A stretch of 13,979 nt of DNA from DASQFI01 sp050264575 (GCA_050264575.1 JBLNGH010000078.1:1-13979); one strand, 5' to 3'; counted from the stretch's first letter, positions 6,561 to 13,798 are shown. Translations and numbers: made by a program. Notes: a model not told the origin generated them from the letters alone.

Positions 6561-7124
6561 ATGTCACGACTTCTATTATGCGGCGGCGTGATGATCATGC
6601 TCCTGCAGCCGGCGCAGATCTTCGCGCAACGCGACGGACAGCATGATTTCGACTTCGAGATTGGCGCCTGGAAGGCGCGCGTGTCGCGCCTCGAGCAGCC
6701 ATTGACGGGATCGTCGCGCTGGCTGGACTACACAGGAACGTCCGTCGTTCGAAAGGTGTGGGAAGGACGTGCCAATCTCGGCGAGCTCGATGTCGACGGG
6801 CCCAGCGGCCGCATCGAAGGTTTGACGCTTCGGCTGTACAACGCCGCGACGCGCCAATGGAACATCACGTGGGCCAACGCCGCCGCGGGCATGCTCGACC
6901 GGGCGACGATGTTCGGAGGATTCGCGGACGGGCGCGGTGAGTTCTTCGGCCAGGATTCGCTCAACGGTCGAGCGATCTTCGTTCGGTTCGTGTTCTCGAA
7001 CATCACGCCGGCCTCGTTCCGCTTCGAACAGGCGTTCTCGGCTGATGGCGGCAAAACGTGGGAGGTGAACTGGAGAGCGGAGTTCACGCGGTTCAAGACC
7101 TCGGGTTTCGTTGTCGACAGGTGA
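6561..7124 (+). CDS. Exported protein of unknown function, lipocalin/DUF1579-like
   Basis: From ATG 6561 the protein has 187 residues. A signal peptide (1-22, ending 'QIFAQ') is followed by 'HDFDFEIGAWKARVSRLEQPLTGS' starting at residue 28, 'YTGTSVVRKVWEGRANLGELDVDGP' (57-81), 'EGLTLRLYNAATRQWNITWA' (86-105), and a beta-rich end with 'SADGGKTWEVNWRAEFTR' (160-177). The 'DFxxGxWxxR...' opening and regular strands resemble small secreted beta-barrel proteins of the DUF1579/lipocalin-like type. That resemblance is my reading of the pattern, and no ligand or reaction is known. The frame extends upstream to 6528, but 6561 is preferred because the signal peptide begins there. It lies divergent to the HxlR regulator, which probably controls it. 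The adaptor operon starts 111 nt downstream, and read-through is possible. Confidence 0.7.
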   Translation: MSRLLLCGGVMIMLLQPAQIFAQRDGQHDFDFEIGAWKARVSRLEQPLTGSSRWLDYTGTSVVRKVWEGRANLGELDVDGPSGRIEGLTLRLYNAATRQWNITWANAAAGMLDRATMFGGFADGRGEFFGQDSLNGRAIFVRFVFSNITPASFRFEQAFSADGGKTWEVNWRAEFTRFKTSGFVVDR

Positions 7125-7235
7125 CTCACAGTCGAGATCGAGCCCACGAAACCCCAGGTCTTTTCACGCCGACCAATTACCTACCCGAACACGTCCAATC
7201 CTTGCTACCGTTACGGCACCGAGCACGGCTCAACT

Positions 7236-8357
7236 ATGACGAGCTTCCTGCGGTCAGGCCAGCATGGAATTGCCGCGTTGCCGTGGCTATATACGACGAG
7301 GCTTCTGGTAGTTTGTGGCCTTGTTCAGCCTCTCGGTGTGGCCTGTAGCCCATCTTCTGGCTCATCTGAAGCTCGAGACCACACTAGACCTCCTGCTACG
7401 GCCGGAGCGGTGACGCCGGGCCCCTTGCGTCTCTCCGGGACAGTAGAAGCGCTTCGATCGCAGGCGGTGACCGTGCCGCGTCTTCAAGGGACGGTGACGC
7501 CGATGATCATCACGCGGCTGGTCGCCGGAGGGACCCGCGTCGAGCCGGGCGACCTGCTGGTCGAGTTCGACCGGCAGGAACAACAGCGCCTCGCCCTCGA
7601 CAAGCAGGCGGAAGCTGTCGATCTCGACGGTCAAATCGGCAAGAAGCAGGCGGAACAATCCGCCGCCGAAGCCAAAGATCAGACCGAGCTGACGCAAGCG
7701 CAGAACGACGTGGCGCGTGCCAGGCTCGAGATGCAGAAGAACCCTCTGATCTCGCGAGTCGACGCCGAGAAGAACACCCTTTCCCTCGAGCAATCGACCG
7801 CGAAGCTGGAGCAGTTGCGCGCGACTTACGAGCTGAAGCGCAAGGCGGCGGCCGCCGATCTCCGCATCCTCCAAATTCGACGCGAACGCGCCGAGACCGC
7901 CCGGCAACAGGCCGAGCGCAACGCCCAGTTGATGGAGATCCGTGCGCCGTTCGCCGGCCTTGTCGTGATCAAGACCATGTACCGCGGCGGAACGGGATTC
8001 GTGGAGATCCTCGAGGGGGACGAAGTTCGCCCCGGGTCCGCGATCATCGACATCGTCGACACGTCGGTCATGCAGGTTCGCGCTCGCGTGAATCAAGCCG
8101 ATGCGAACCTGGTGGAGCCCGGCCAGGCGGCGACGATTCGGCTGGACGGCTTTCCGGCGCTGCAGTTCCACGGCCGGGTTGAGCTCGTCACGCCGCTTGC
8201 GGTGACGAGCGGCCTCTCGCAGACCGTGCGGACGCTCTCGGCGATCGTGTCCATCAAGGAATCGCACGAGCAGCTCCTGCCGGACCTGACGGCATCGGTC
8301 GAAATCCACCCGGGCCCGGTGCCGCAAACGGCCGCGAGCGTCCAAGGGAGACGCTGA
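7236..8357 (+). CDS. HlyD/MacA-type periplasmic adaptor 1, possible lipoprotein
   Basis: A 373-residue membrane-fusion (adaptor) protein. A hydrophobic start with 'LGVACSPSSGSSE' could be a lipobox (Cys37), though Gly at -3 is unusual. The first half of the lipoyl-like domain is 'LSGTVEALRSQAVTVP...GGTRVEPGDLLVEFD' (66-112). A long coiled-coil hairpin rich in Gln, Glu, Ala and Arg covers about 113-232. The second half of the lipoyl domain is 'MEIRAPFAGLVV' (233-244). A beta-barrel domain follows ('VMQVRARVNQADANLVEPGQAATI', 278-301). Unlike the next two adaptors it stops soon after the barrel and lacks the membrane-proximal domain. Such proteins bridge an inner-membrane transporter and an outer-membrane channel. 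ATG 7236 has no clear ribosome site; TTG 7278 is an alternative start that keeps the lipobox. Adaptor 2 follows after 3 nt. Confidence 0.88.
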   Translation: MTSFLRSGQHGIAALPWLYTTRLLVVCGLVQPLGVACSPSSGSSEARDHTRPPATAGAVTPGPLRLSGTVEALRSQAVTVPRLQGTVTPMIITRLVAGGTRVEPGDLLVEFDRQEQQRLALDKQAEAVDLDGQIGKKQAEQSAAEAKDQTELTQAQNDVARARLEMQKNPLISRVDAEKNTLSLEQSTAKLEQLRATYELKRKAAAADLRILQIRRERAETARQQAERNAQLMEIRAPFAGLVVIKTMYRGGTGFVEILEGDEVRPGSAIIDIVDTSVMQVRARVNQADANLVEPGQAATIRLDGFPALQFHGRVELVTPLAVTSGLSQTVRTLSAIVSIKESHEQLLPDLTASVEIHPGPVPQTAASVQGRR

Positions 8358-8360
8358 CCG

Positions 8361-9629
8361 ATGCGGCTGCTTCCTGCCTCCCGCCGCGGCCGATTGGTGG
8401 CTGGCGCCGCGGCGGCGCTCGTGCTCGTCCCCATCGCCTTCGTCACGCTTCGCGGCCGATCGACCTCCGGCGTGCCAACGGCGCAAGTCGTGCGCGGCGA
8501 GTACGCCGATGTCCTCGAAATCCGCGGCGACATCCGCCCGGTCCGCTCGACGTACGTGATGGCGCCGAGCAATGCCGGCGAACTGCTGATTTTGAAGATG
8601 GCGAAGAACGGCACGACCGTCAAGGCAGGCGACGTCGTCGCCGAGTTCGACGCCATCAATATCCGGCGGACCATCCAGGAAAAGCAGTCGGAGCTGAGGA
8701 GCGTCCTCGCCGAGCGGGATCAGGCCAAGGCGCAGGCCGCGATCACGCTCGAGGAGAAGGCGGCCGCGGTCCGCCGCGCCAGGTTCGATGTCGAGCGCGC
8801 GGAGCTCGGCGTGGTGGACGATGTCAAGATCATCTCGAGCATCCAGACGGCCCGCGCAAAACTAGCCGTCGCAGATGCGCAGCAGAGGCTGCGTGAGGCC
8901 GAAGCCGCCGAAGCGTCCGCTCGCGCGGGGATCGATGCCGACTTCGCGGCGCGCGAACGCCGCATCGTGAAGACACAGGCCGATCTGGATCGCGCCCAGA
9001 ATTCCGTGAAAGCCCTGCACGTGAGCGCGCCGACGGACGGCACGGTCAACGTGCTGCCGAATTACCGATCGTCCACACCGATGGGAACGCCGCAGGAGTA
9101 TCGTCCGGGCGACCGCGCCTATCCAGGCGCCATGATTCTCGAACTTCCGGATCTGTCGTCGGTCTACCTCGTGGCACGCATCGAGGAGGCGGACCGCGGC
9201 CAGCTCAAGACGGCCCAGTCCGCGATCGTCCACGCCGACGCGGTGCCCGACCGCGATTATCACGCGACCGTGACGGACATCTCGCTGCTCGCGCGCGTCG
9301 ACTTCATGGGCGGCTGGCCGCCGGCGAAGCTCTTCGATCTGAAGATCACGCTGAAGGACCCCGACGAGCGTCTGCGCGCAGGGATGAGTGCCGCCGCACG
9401 CATCACGGTCGGACGCGTGCCGGACGTGCTGCTCGTGCCCGCCGAAGCGGTCTTCACCGTTGGCGGCCGGACTGTGGTGTACCGCGCCGCGCGGCGAGGT
9501 TTCGAGATCATCCCGGTCGAAGTGATCCGCCACGGCCGGGGACAGGCGGCAATCCGGGGTGACGTGGCCGAGGGCTCTCGTGTCGCGCTCACTTCGCCTG
9601 AAGAGACTGCTCCAGGGGGCAAGACGTGA
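8361..9629 (+). CDS. HlyD/MacA-type periplasmic adaptor 2
   Basis: A 422-residue adaptor with an N-terminal anchor or signal helix (about 11-30, after the basic 'RRGR'). The lipoyl-like half follows ('LEIRGDIRPVRSTYVMAPSNAGELLILKM...GTTVKAGDVVAEFD', 52-97). A coiled-coil hairpin spans about 100-218 and contains many Ala, Glu, Arg and Gln residues. The second lipoyl half is 'LHVSAPTDGTVNVLP' (219-233). A beta-barrel runs about 265-350. A membrane-proximal domain closes the protein, with 'DVLLVPAEAVFTVGGRTVVY' (355-374) and the ending 'IRGDVAEGSRVALTSP'. Domain order is that of MacA-like adaptors that work with MacB-type ABC exporters. AAGGGAG lies 10 nt before ATG 8361. The gene starts 3 nt after adaptor 1 and overlaps adaptor 3 by GTGA. 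It is clearly divergent in sequence from both neighbours, so it is not a recent duplicate. Confidence 0.92.
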   Translation: MRLLPASRRGRLVAGAAAALVLVPIAFVTLRGRSTSGVPTAQVVRGEYADVLEIRGDIRPVRSTYVMAPSNAGELLILKMAKNGTTVKAGDVVAEFDAINIRRTIQEKQSELRSVLAERDQAKAQAAITLEEKAAAVRRARFDVERAELGVVDDVKIISSIQTARAKLAVADAQQRLREAEAAEASARAGIDADFAARERRIVKTQADLDRAQNSVKALHVSAPTDGTVNVLPNYRSSTPMGTPQEYRPGDRAYPGAMILELPDLSSVYLVARIEEADRGQLKTAQSAIVHADAVPDRDYHATVTDISLLARVDFMGGWPPAKLFDLKITLKDPDERLRAGMSAAARITVGRVPDVLLVPAEAVFTVGGRTVVYRAARRGFEIIPVEVIRHGRGQAAIRGDVAEGSRVALTSPEETAPGGKT

Positions 9630-10945
9630 CCCGCACGCGCCTCATCGTCGCGACGCTGGGCATCGTGCTGGTCGGCGCTGGCGCGTTCGCCGCGAGGAAC
9701 CTGGCCGGATCCACGGCAAGCGCGATTGCCGACAGCGGCCCCTCGGTGCCCACCACGCGCGTGTCCCGCGGCAAACTCGAGCTCACCGTCTATATGAATG
9801 GCGACTTGCGCGCCGTCCGTCAGGTCTCGCTGATCGCGCCCTCGGTCGGAGGGGCGCTGCGCGTGCTGAAGGTCGTGGAGACGGGGACCGCGGTCAACGA
9901 GGGCGACGTGATCATGGAGTTCGACCCCGCCGATCAGTTGTACGCCCTCGAGCAGGCCGACTCCCAGGTGCTCGAAGCGGATCAGGAAATCACGAAGCGG
10001 CGCGCCGACGCCGACACCCAGGCGGCCCAGGACAAGCTGGCGCTGCTGACGGCCCGGTTCGATCTCCGACGCGCCGAGCTCGACGCCAACGTGGATGCCA
10101 CGCTCATCGCGGCCAACGAAGTGAAGATTCGTCAGGTGACCCTTCAGGAAGCGAAGCGGAAAGTCGTCCAGGCGGAGCAGGACATGGCCGCGCGGGGCGT
10201 CACGACCAAAGCCGCCTTGATGGTGCTCGAGGAAAAACGGACCCGGCAGAAGATGATCGCGGATCGCGCGCGCCAGAACATCGACTCCCTCGTGATCAAG
10301 TCGTCCATCGCCGGCACCGTCGCGGTTCGGGAGAATATGGACGCTGCCGGCGGCATCTTTTTCAGCGGGATGAGCCTGCCGTCGTACCGGGTCGGCGACA
10401 GCGTGTTTTCCGGCCGGCCGGTCATCGACGTCTTCGATCTCTCGAGCATGGAGATCAAGGCGATGGTCAACGAGCAGGAGCGCGTCAATGTCTCGGCGCG
10501 CCAGCCGGCACTGGTGACATCGCACGCCGTGCCCGGCGAGTCATTCAAGGCGGTGGTTACGTCCATCGCCGGCCTCGGCCGGCCCGACCGAAACGCAGGC
10601 CCGCTGCGTCAGTTCGAGGTCTCGCTTACGCTCGAACAGCCGGATGCCCGTCTGCGGCCGGGCACATCGGTCCAGGTCGTCGTCCAAGGCAAGACCGTGG
10701 AAAACGCGCTCCTGCTGCCGCGACAGGCGGTCTTCGAGAAAGACGGGAAGCCGATCGTGTACGTCCGCGGCACGGGTGCGACAGGTTTCGAGCGGCGCGA
10801 GATCAAGATACTTCACCGCACTGAAAGCCGGATGGGGCTCGATGGCCTGGCCGAGGGAACCGAGGTGGCTCTCATCGATCCGAACGCGGCCTCGAGGCCC
10901 AAGCCAACCGCAGCCCCGGCGGCCGGACCTGGAGTGTCGAAGTGA
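9626..10945 (+). CDS. HlyD/MacA-type periplasmic adaptor 3
   Basis: A 439-residue adaptor starting at GTG 9626 inside the stop of adaptor 2 (GTGA), with a purine-rich CAGGGGG about 6 nt upstream. It has an N-terminal membrane helix (5-23). The lipoyl half is 'VYMNGDLRAVRQVSLIAPSVGGALRVLKV...NEGDVIMEFDP' (55-101). A coiled-coil hairpin lies at about 103-220. The second lipoyl half is 'LVIKSSIAGTVAV' (222-234), and the barrel follows ('MEIKAMVNEQERVNV', 275-289). The membrane-proximal domain has 'ALLLPRQAVFEKDGKPIVYVRG' from residue 361 and 'GLDGLAEGTEVALIDP' (404-419). A Pro/Ala-rich tail ends the protein. The domain plan is close to adaptor 2 although the sequences differ widely. It overlaps the permease gene, so it is the adaptor most tightly coupled to the permease. 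Confidence 0.92.
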   Translation: MTRTRLIVATLGIVLVGAGAFAARNLAGSTASAIADSGPSVPTTRVSRGKLELTVYMNGDLRAVRQVSLIAPSVGGALRVLKVVETGTAVNEGDVIMEFDPADQLYALEQADSQVLEADQEITKRRADADTQAAQDKLALLTARFDLRRAELDANVDATLIAANEVKIRQVTLQEAKRKVVQAEQDMAARGVTTKAALMVLEEKRTRQKMIADRARQNIDSLVIKSSIAGTVAVRENMDAAGGIFFSGMSLPSYRVGDSVFSGRPVIDVFDLSSMEIKAMVNEQERVNVSARQPALVTSHAVPGESFKAVVTSIAGLGRPDRNAGPLRQFEVSLTLEQPDARLRPGTSVQVVVQGKTVENALLLPRQAVFEKDGKPIVYVRGTGATGFERREIKILHRTESRMGLDGLAEGTEVALIDPNAASRPKPTAAPAAGPGVSK

Positions 10946-12222
10946 CCGGCATGGCCGACGGTATTCGCCGGCGTCGTCTGGACATCCTGCCCGAGATCGG
11001 CCAGGGATTCGACAACCTGCGCGTACACAAGCTGCGCTCGATCCTGACGATGTTGGGGATGATCTTCGGCGTGGCGGCCGTGATCGCAATGATGTCGATT
11101 GGCGCCGGCGCGCAGCAGCAAGTCATCGCTTTCATCGAGCAGCTGGGCGTGAGAAACGTCATCGTCGAAGCGCGGGAAGCCGCCGACAGTCAGGCGTTGA
11201 CGAACGTGCGCAAGCTCTCTACCGGCCTGACGTTCAGGGATTTGCGCATGATCCAGGCCAGTCTCGATGGACTCTCGGCATCGACGGCGAGAAAGCGCTT
11301 CGTGCCGAGCAAGGTGTTGCCGAAACCGCAGGGCGACATCCCGACGGTGTTCGGAGTCTCGGCCGTCTATGGCAGCCTGGCCGGCATGACGCTCGCGAAA
11401 GGACGGTTCTTCGACGAGGATGAGGATCGCGGGTCGGCAGCCGTGGCGGTGCTCGGTCAGGCGGCGGCCACGGCCCTCTTCGGCTCGGACGAGGTCGTCG
11501 GGCAATTCGTCAAGATCAACGAGCAGTGGTACCGGATCGTCGGCGTGGCCGGAGCTCAGCTCACCGCACAGGGCAACGTCAGCGGGTTGCCGGCGCAGGA
11601 CGCCAACAACGTGATCTACGTCCCGATCATGTCCGCGGTCCTCCGGATCGAGGATCGCATGGCCTACCTCAAGGACGAGATCGACGCCATCTATCTCAAT
11701 CTCAAGTCGGAAGCCGACGTCGCCACGACCGGCCCGCTCGTGCGGGGCGTGCTCGAGACGACGCATCGCGGCGCGGCCGACTACAGCATCATCGTGCCGG
11801 CCGAGCTGCTCGCCCAGCAGCAGCGCACGAAGCGCCTGTTCGAACTGGTCATGGTGGCGATTGCGTCGATCTCGCTTCTAGTTGGCGGGATCGGAATCAT
11901 GAACATCATGCTGGCCAGTGTCATGGAACGCACGCGTGAGATCGGTGTGCGCCGCGCCATCGGCGCCACCCGCCGCGACGTCGTCCGGCAGTTCTTGATC
12001 GAGACCACGCTTATTACCGTGACCGGCGGCTTTGCTGGCGTTATTGTCGGTGTCGTCCTCTCACAGCTCGTGGCGTACTTCGCCGGCTGGTCGACGATTG
12101 TCACTGCCACGTCGGTCCTGGTCGCCTGTTTCGTGTCTGTCAGCGTCGGGATCATCTTCGGGCTGTATCCGGCCGTACGAGCGGCGCGGTTGGATCCGGT
12201 CTACGCGTTGCACTACGAATGA
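10942..12222 (+). CDS. MacB/FtsX-type ABC transporter permease (no ATPase domain)
   Basis: A 426-residue permease beginning at GTG 10942, overlapping adaptor 3 by GTGA, with GGAG 7 nt upstream. The order is that of the MacB membrane part: helix 1 (about 33-55, after 'LRVHKLRSILTMLGM'), a large periplasmic domain (56-300), then helices at about 301-325, 351-378 and 386-408. The hallmark cytoplasmic segment 'MERTREIGVRRAIGATRRDV' (328-347) and the ending 'YPAVRAARLDPVYALHYE' (409-426) are present. These proteins do not pump through the membrane themselves. They pass ATPase motion to a periplasmic adaptor and channel (MacAB) or extract lipids or lipoproteins (Lol-like). Full MacB carries an N-terminal ATPase of about 250 residues. 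Here it is absent, and no ATPase gene lies nearby. The gene is the last of the operon, and no strong terminator follows. Confidence 0.93.
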   Translation: MTGMADGIRRRRLDILPEIGQGFDNLRVHKLRSILTMLGMIFGVAAVIAMMSIGAGAQQQVIAFIEQLGVRNVIVEAREAADSQALTNVRKLSTGLTFRDLRMIQASLDGLSASTARKRFVPSKVLPKPQGDIPTVFGVSAVYGSLAGMTLAKGRFFDEDEDRGSAAVAVLGQAAATALFGSDEVVGQFVKINEQWYRIVGVAGAQLTAQGNVSGLPAQDANNVIYVPIMSAVLRIEDRMAYLKDEIDAIYLNLKSEADVATTGPLVRGVLETTHRGAADYSIIVPAELLAQQQRTKRLFELVMVAIASISLLVGGIGIMNIMLASVMERTREIGVRRAIGATRRDVVRQFLIETTLITVTGGFAGVIVGVVLSQLVAYFAGWSTIVTATSVLVACFVSVSVGIIFGLYPAVRAARLDPVYALHYE

Positions 12223-12256
12223 TGCCCACAGCGAGATGATGATGAGCACGGATCAG

Positions 12257-12316
12257 CTTCAAAGTTCGAAGTTCTAATTCAAGTTCGAAGTCGCCGCACG
12301 AACGCACCGTGTGCGC
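12257..12316. repeat. TTCGAAGTTC repeat block downstream of the exporter operon
   Basis: TTCGAAGTTC at 12265-12274, 'TAATTC', and TTCGAAGT-CGCCGCACGAA from 12284, then a small inverted repeat CGCAC-CGT-GTGCG (12303-12315). It is a diverged copy of the block at 6085-6145, with the same order of units but without the 9-bp stem. It marks the start of a 446-bp stretch (12223-12668) without an intact gene. Confidence 0.7.
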
Positions 12317-12384
12317 TATCGTCGACCGCAAGCCGGCAGGTTGCGATCCGAATGCTCGGCGCCATCGCGCAGACTGTCGGGTCG

Positions 12385-12546
12385 CGACGTACCAATGTAA
12401 CCGAGGGCCGATAGGCTCGCTATGAGATCGGGACGCAGCACTGATCCACTCCCTGTCGATTTCTCAGCACCGCTACTCTCCGTGGTAATGCTGCGAAGCC
12501 GGCGAATCATGTCATCAGCTACCGGTTGCTGCTCCTCGTAGAGGAC
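12385..12546 (-). pseudogene. Probable sulfatase C-terminal remnant
   Basis: On the minus strand this stretch encodes 'VLYEEQQPVADDMIRRLRSI' and, after a variable linker, 'LRPDLIASLSALGYIGTS'. Both parts resemble the ends of acidobacterial arylsulfatase-like proteins, where a 'DP.EQ.PVA..M..RL' segment precedes a final 'LI..L.ALGY.G' motif. No sulfatase catalytic region precedes it: upstream on that strand lies the repeat block at 12588-12668 and then the end of the binding-protein gene. The frame is open from 12636 to 12316, but its first codons are repeat sequence, so a functional small protein is unlikely. Recognition is by pattern memory and could be wrong. Confidence 0.4.
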
Positions 12547-12587
12547 GGAACCCGCACGCGTGCTCCGGTCCTGATCTTTCTGATTTG

Positions 12588-12668
12588 CAGTTCGAAGTTC
12601 GAAGTTTGAAGCCTGCCTCGCCGAAGCCGATGGCAAAGGCGGGTTCGAAGTTCGCGTGCAGCGCGGCG
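12588..12668. repeat. Composite repeat: TTCGAAGTTC units around a CCCGCC-type hairpin
   Basis: TTCGAAGTTC occurs at 12591-12600 and 12644-12653, with a degenerate unit TTCGAAGTTTGAA at 12598-12610. Between them is a hairpin with stem CTCGCC (12617-12622)/GGCGGG (12638-12643), a 3x3 internal loop, an inner stem GCC/GGC and loop GAT. After the last unit, GCGCGGCG echoes the block at 6085-6145. The element touches the stop codon of the binding-protein gene (12669), so it may end that transcript. Confidence 0.7.
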
Positions 12669-13694
12669 TCAGAACGGATACTGTTTGACATTCGACTTAT
12701 CGACCGTGATCCAGCCGGAGCCGGCGAGGCCATGCGGCGTTCCGGGAATCGTTTTCAAGTTGCGGTAGCCTGGCAGTCCAAGATCGAGACCGGGGGCAAG
12801 CTTCTCCCCCCTGATGAGCATCAGCGCCAGCTTGGCTTGCGCCTGGCCCGCGACCAGCGGGTCCCACAGAAACATCTTGTCAACCGCGCCGTCGTTCAGG
12901 AATTCGCCGGCAACGGATGGCAGGCTCGTTCCCATGACGCAAGTCCTCCCCTGCACTCCGGCTTCCCGAACTGCTCGTCCAATTCCCGCCACATCCACGA
13001 CTGAGCTGCCTTCGAAGCCCTTGAGGTCGGGGTGTTTTGCCAGCAGCTCCTTTGCTTTCTGATAGGCGGTCTCGGGGCGCTCCGCCGTTTCAACCGGCGC
13101 CGATATGCGCACGATTTTCGGATACTTTTGCCTGGCGCGGTCGTAAGCCGCCGTTGCCCATCGCATATGGCTGCGCGCGGTCGTGTGGCCGACGAATGCG
13201 ACGTACTTGCCGCTGCCACCCATACACGACGCCAGCTCATCCATCAGGTGCGAGCCATAGGCGAGGTTATCGAACGCCTCAATGTCTACATCCGTGTTCA
13301 CCTGGTTGCTCGCCTCGTGTGTCACCACTTTGATGCGCGCGGCGCGGGCCTGCTTCAAGACCTCCTCGAGGCCTTCCGGCGAATTCGGAACGACCGTGAT
13401 CGCGTCGGGTTTCTCTGCAATCAGCTTGCGGATAATGTCGGCCTGCTTCTGCGGATCAGCATCGGCCGCGCCGGTCATCGTCGCGTCAACCCCATTCTGC
13501 GCGGCAAACTGTCTGATCCCTTGCTCCATGCGCTCGAACCACCCGATCCCGGTTCGCTTGACGACCGTGACGATCCGGATCTTCTTCGTCTTCGCATCGC
13601 TCCTCTCGCCTTGGCCGCGTGACACACTTACCCCAAGCGCCATCACAAGAATGAATGCCACGCCGGCAACGGCCACGCGCGTCGAATTCCGCAT
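12669..13694 (-). CDS. Periplasmic sugar/AI-2-type substrate-binding protein (LsrB/RbsB-like)
   Basis: From ATG 13694 the protein has 341 residues, with GAGGA 4 nt upstream and a signal sequence (about 6-28, ending near 'VSRGQG'). The mature part is a type-1 periplasmic binding protein of the sugar ABC-importer group. It opens with 'KIRIVTVVKRTGIGWFERMEQGIRQFA' from residue 38. Further marks are 'QADIIRKLIAEKPDAITVVPNSPEGLEEVLKQAR' (84-117), 'HEASN' (126-130), 'KYVAFVGH' (163-170) and 'VDKMFLWDPLVAGQAQAKLAL' (271-291). The overall pattern is nearest LsrB (autoinducer-2 binding), but the Asp-Gln pair that contacts AI-2 is not evident around 166-178, so the ligand is probably another sugar. The frame extends to 13730, but those codons lack a ribosome site. 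No permease or ATPase gene is adjacent on either side in the window, so it looks like a solitary gene. Confidence 0.88.
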   Translation of the reverse strand: MRNSTRVAVAGVAFILVMALGVSVSRGQGERSDAKTKKIRIVTVVKRTGIGWFERMEQGIRQFAAQNGVDATMTGAADADPQKQADIIRKLIAEKPDAITVVPNSPEGLEEVLKQARAARIKVVTHEASNQVNTDVDIEAFDNLAYGSHLMDELASCMGGSGKYVAFVGHTTARSHMRWATAAYDRARQKYPKIVRISAPVETAERPETAYQKAKELLAKHPDLKGFEGSSVVDVAGIGRAVREAGVQGRTCVMGTSLPSVAGEFLNDGAVDKMFLWDPLVAGQAQAKLALMLIRGEKLAPGLDLGLPGYRNLKTIPGTPHGLAGSGWITVDKSNVKQYPF

Positions 13695-13738
13695 CACGTC
13701 CTCACTGATCCATAGAGTAATACTCATCAAGTCGAAGA

Positions 13739-13767
13739 CCCGCCTTCGCTCTTCGAGCTTCGGCGGG
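13739..13767. repeat. CCCGCC-TTC-GCT hairpin repeat in the leader of the binding-protein gene
   Basis: Stem CCCGCC (13739-13744)/GGCGGG (13762-13767), 3x3 internal loop TTC/TTC, inner stem GCT/AGC, loop CTTCG. It has the same architecture as 12617-12643 but in the opposite orientation. I associate this motif with abundant dispersed hairpins in acidobacterial genomes. It lies 45 nt upstream of the ATG at 13694 and would be transcribed in the 5' leader. Confidence 0.65.
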
Positions 13768-13798
13768 GCGGGCGCAAGCGCGGTGACGCGAGATTTCT

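Noticed and set aside
7270..7293. TTGCCG ... TATATA as a promoter inside the start of adaptor 1
   Set aside because: The spacer is only 12 nt, too short for a sigma-70-type promoter.
7362..8486. 374-codon open frame on the minus strand
   Set aside because: Antisense to adaptor 1, whose domain structure is clear; composition is biased to Arg, His and Asp.
9260..10525. 421-codon open frame on the minus strand
   Set aside because: Lies antisense to two adaptor genes and is rich in His, Arg and Asp with low-complexity composition; the adaptor frames explain the sequence.
9559..10824. 421-codon open frame on the plus strand in another phase
   Set aside because: Overlaps adaptor 3 almost fully and is Arg/Gly/Pro-rich with no domain; a shadow frame.
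12257..12668. CRISPR-like array made of TTCGAAGTTC repeats
   Set aside because: Units are about 10 bp, irregularly spaced, degenerate and without spacer-repeat periodicity or cas genes.
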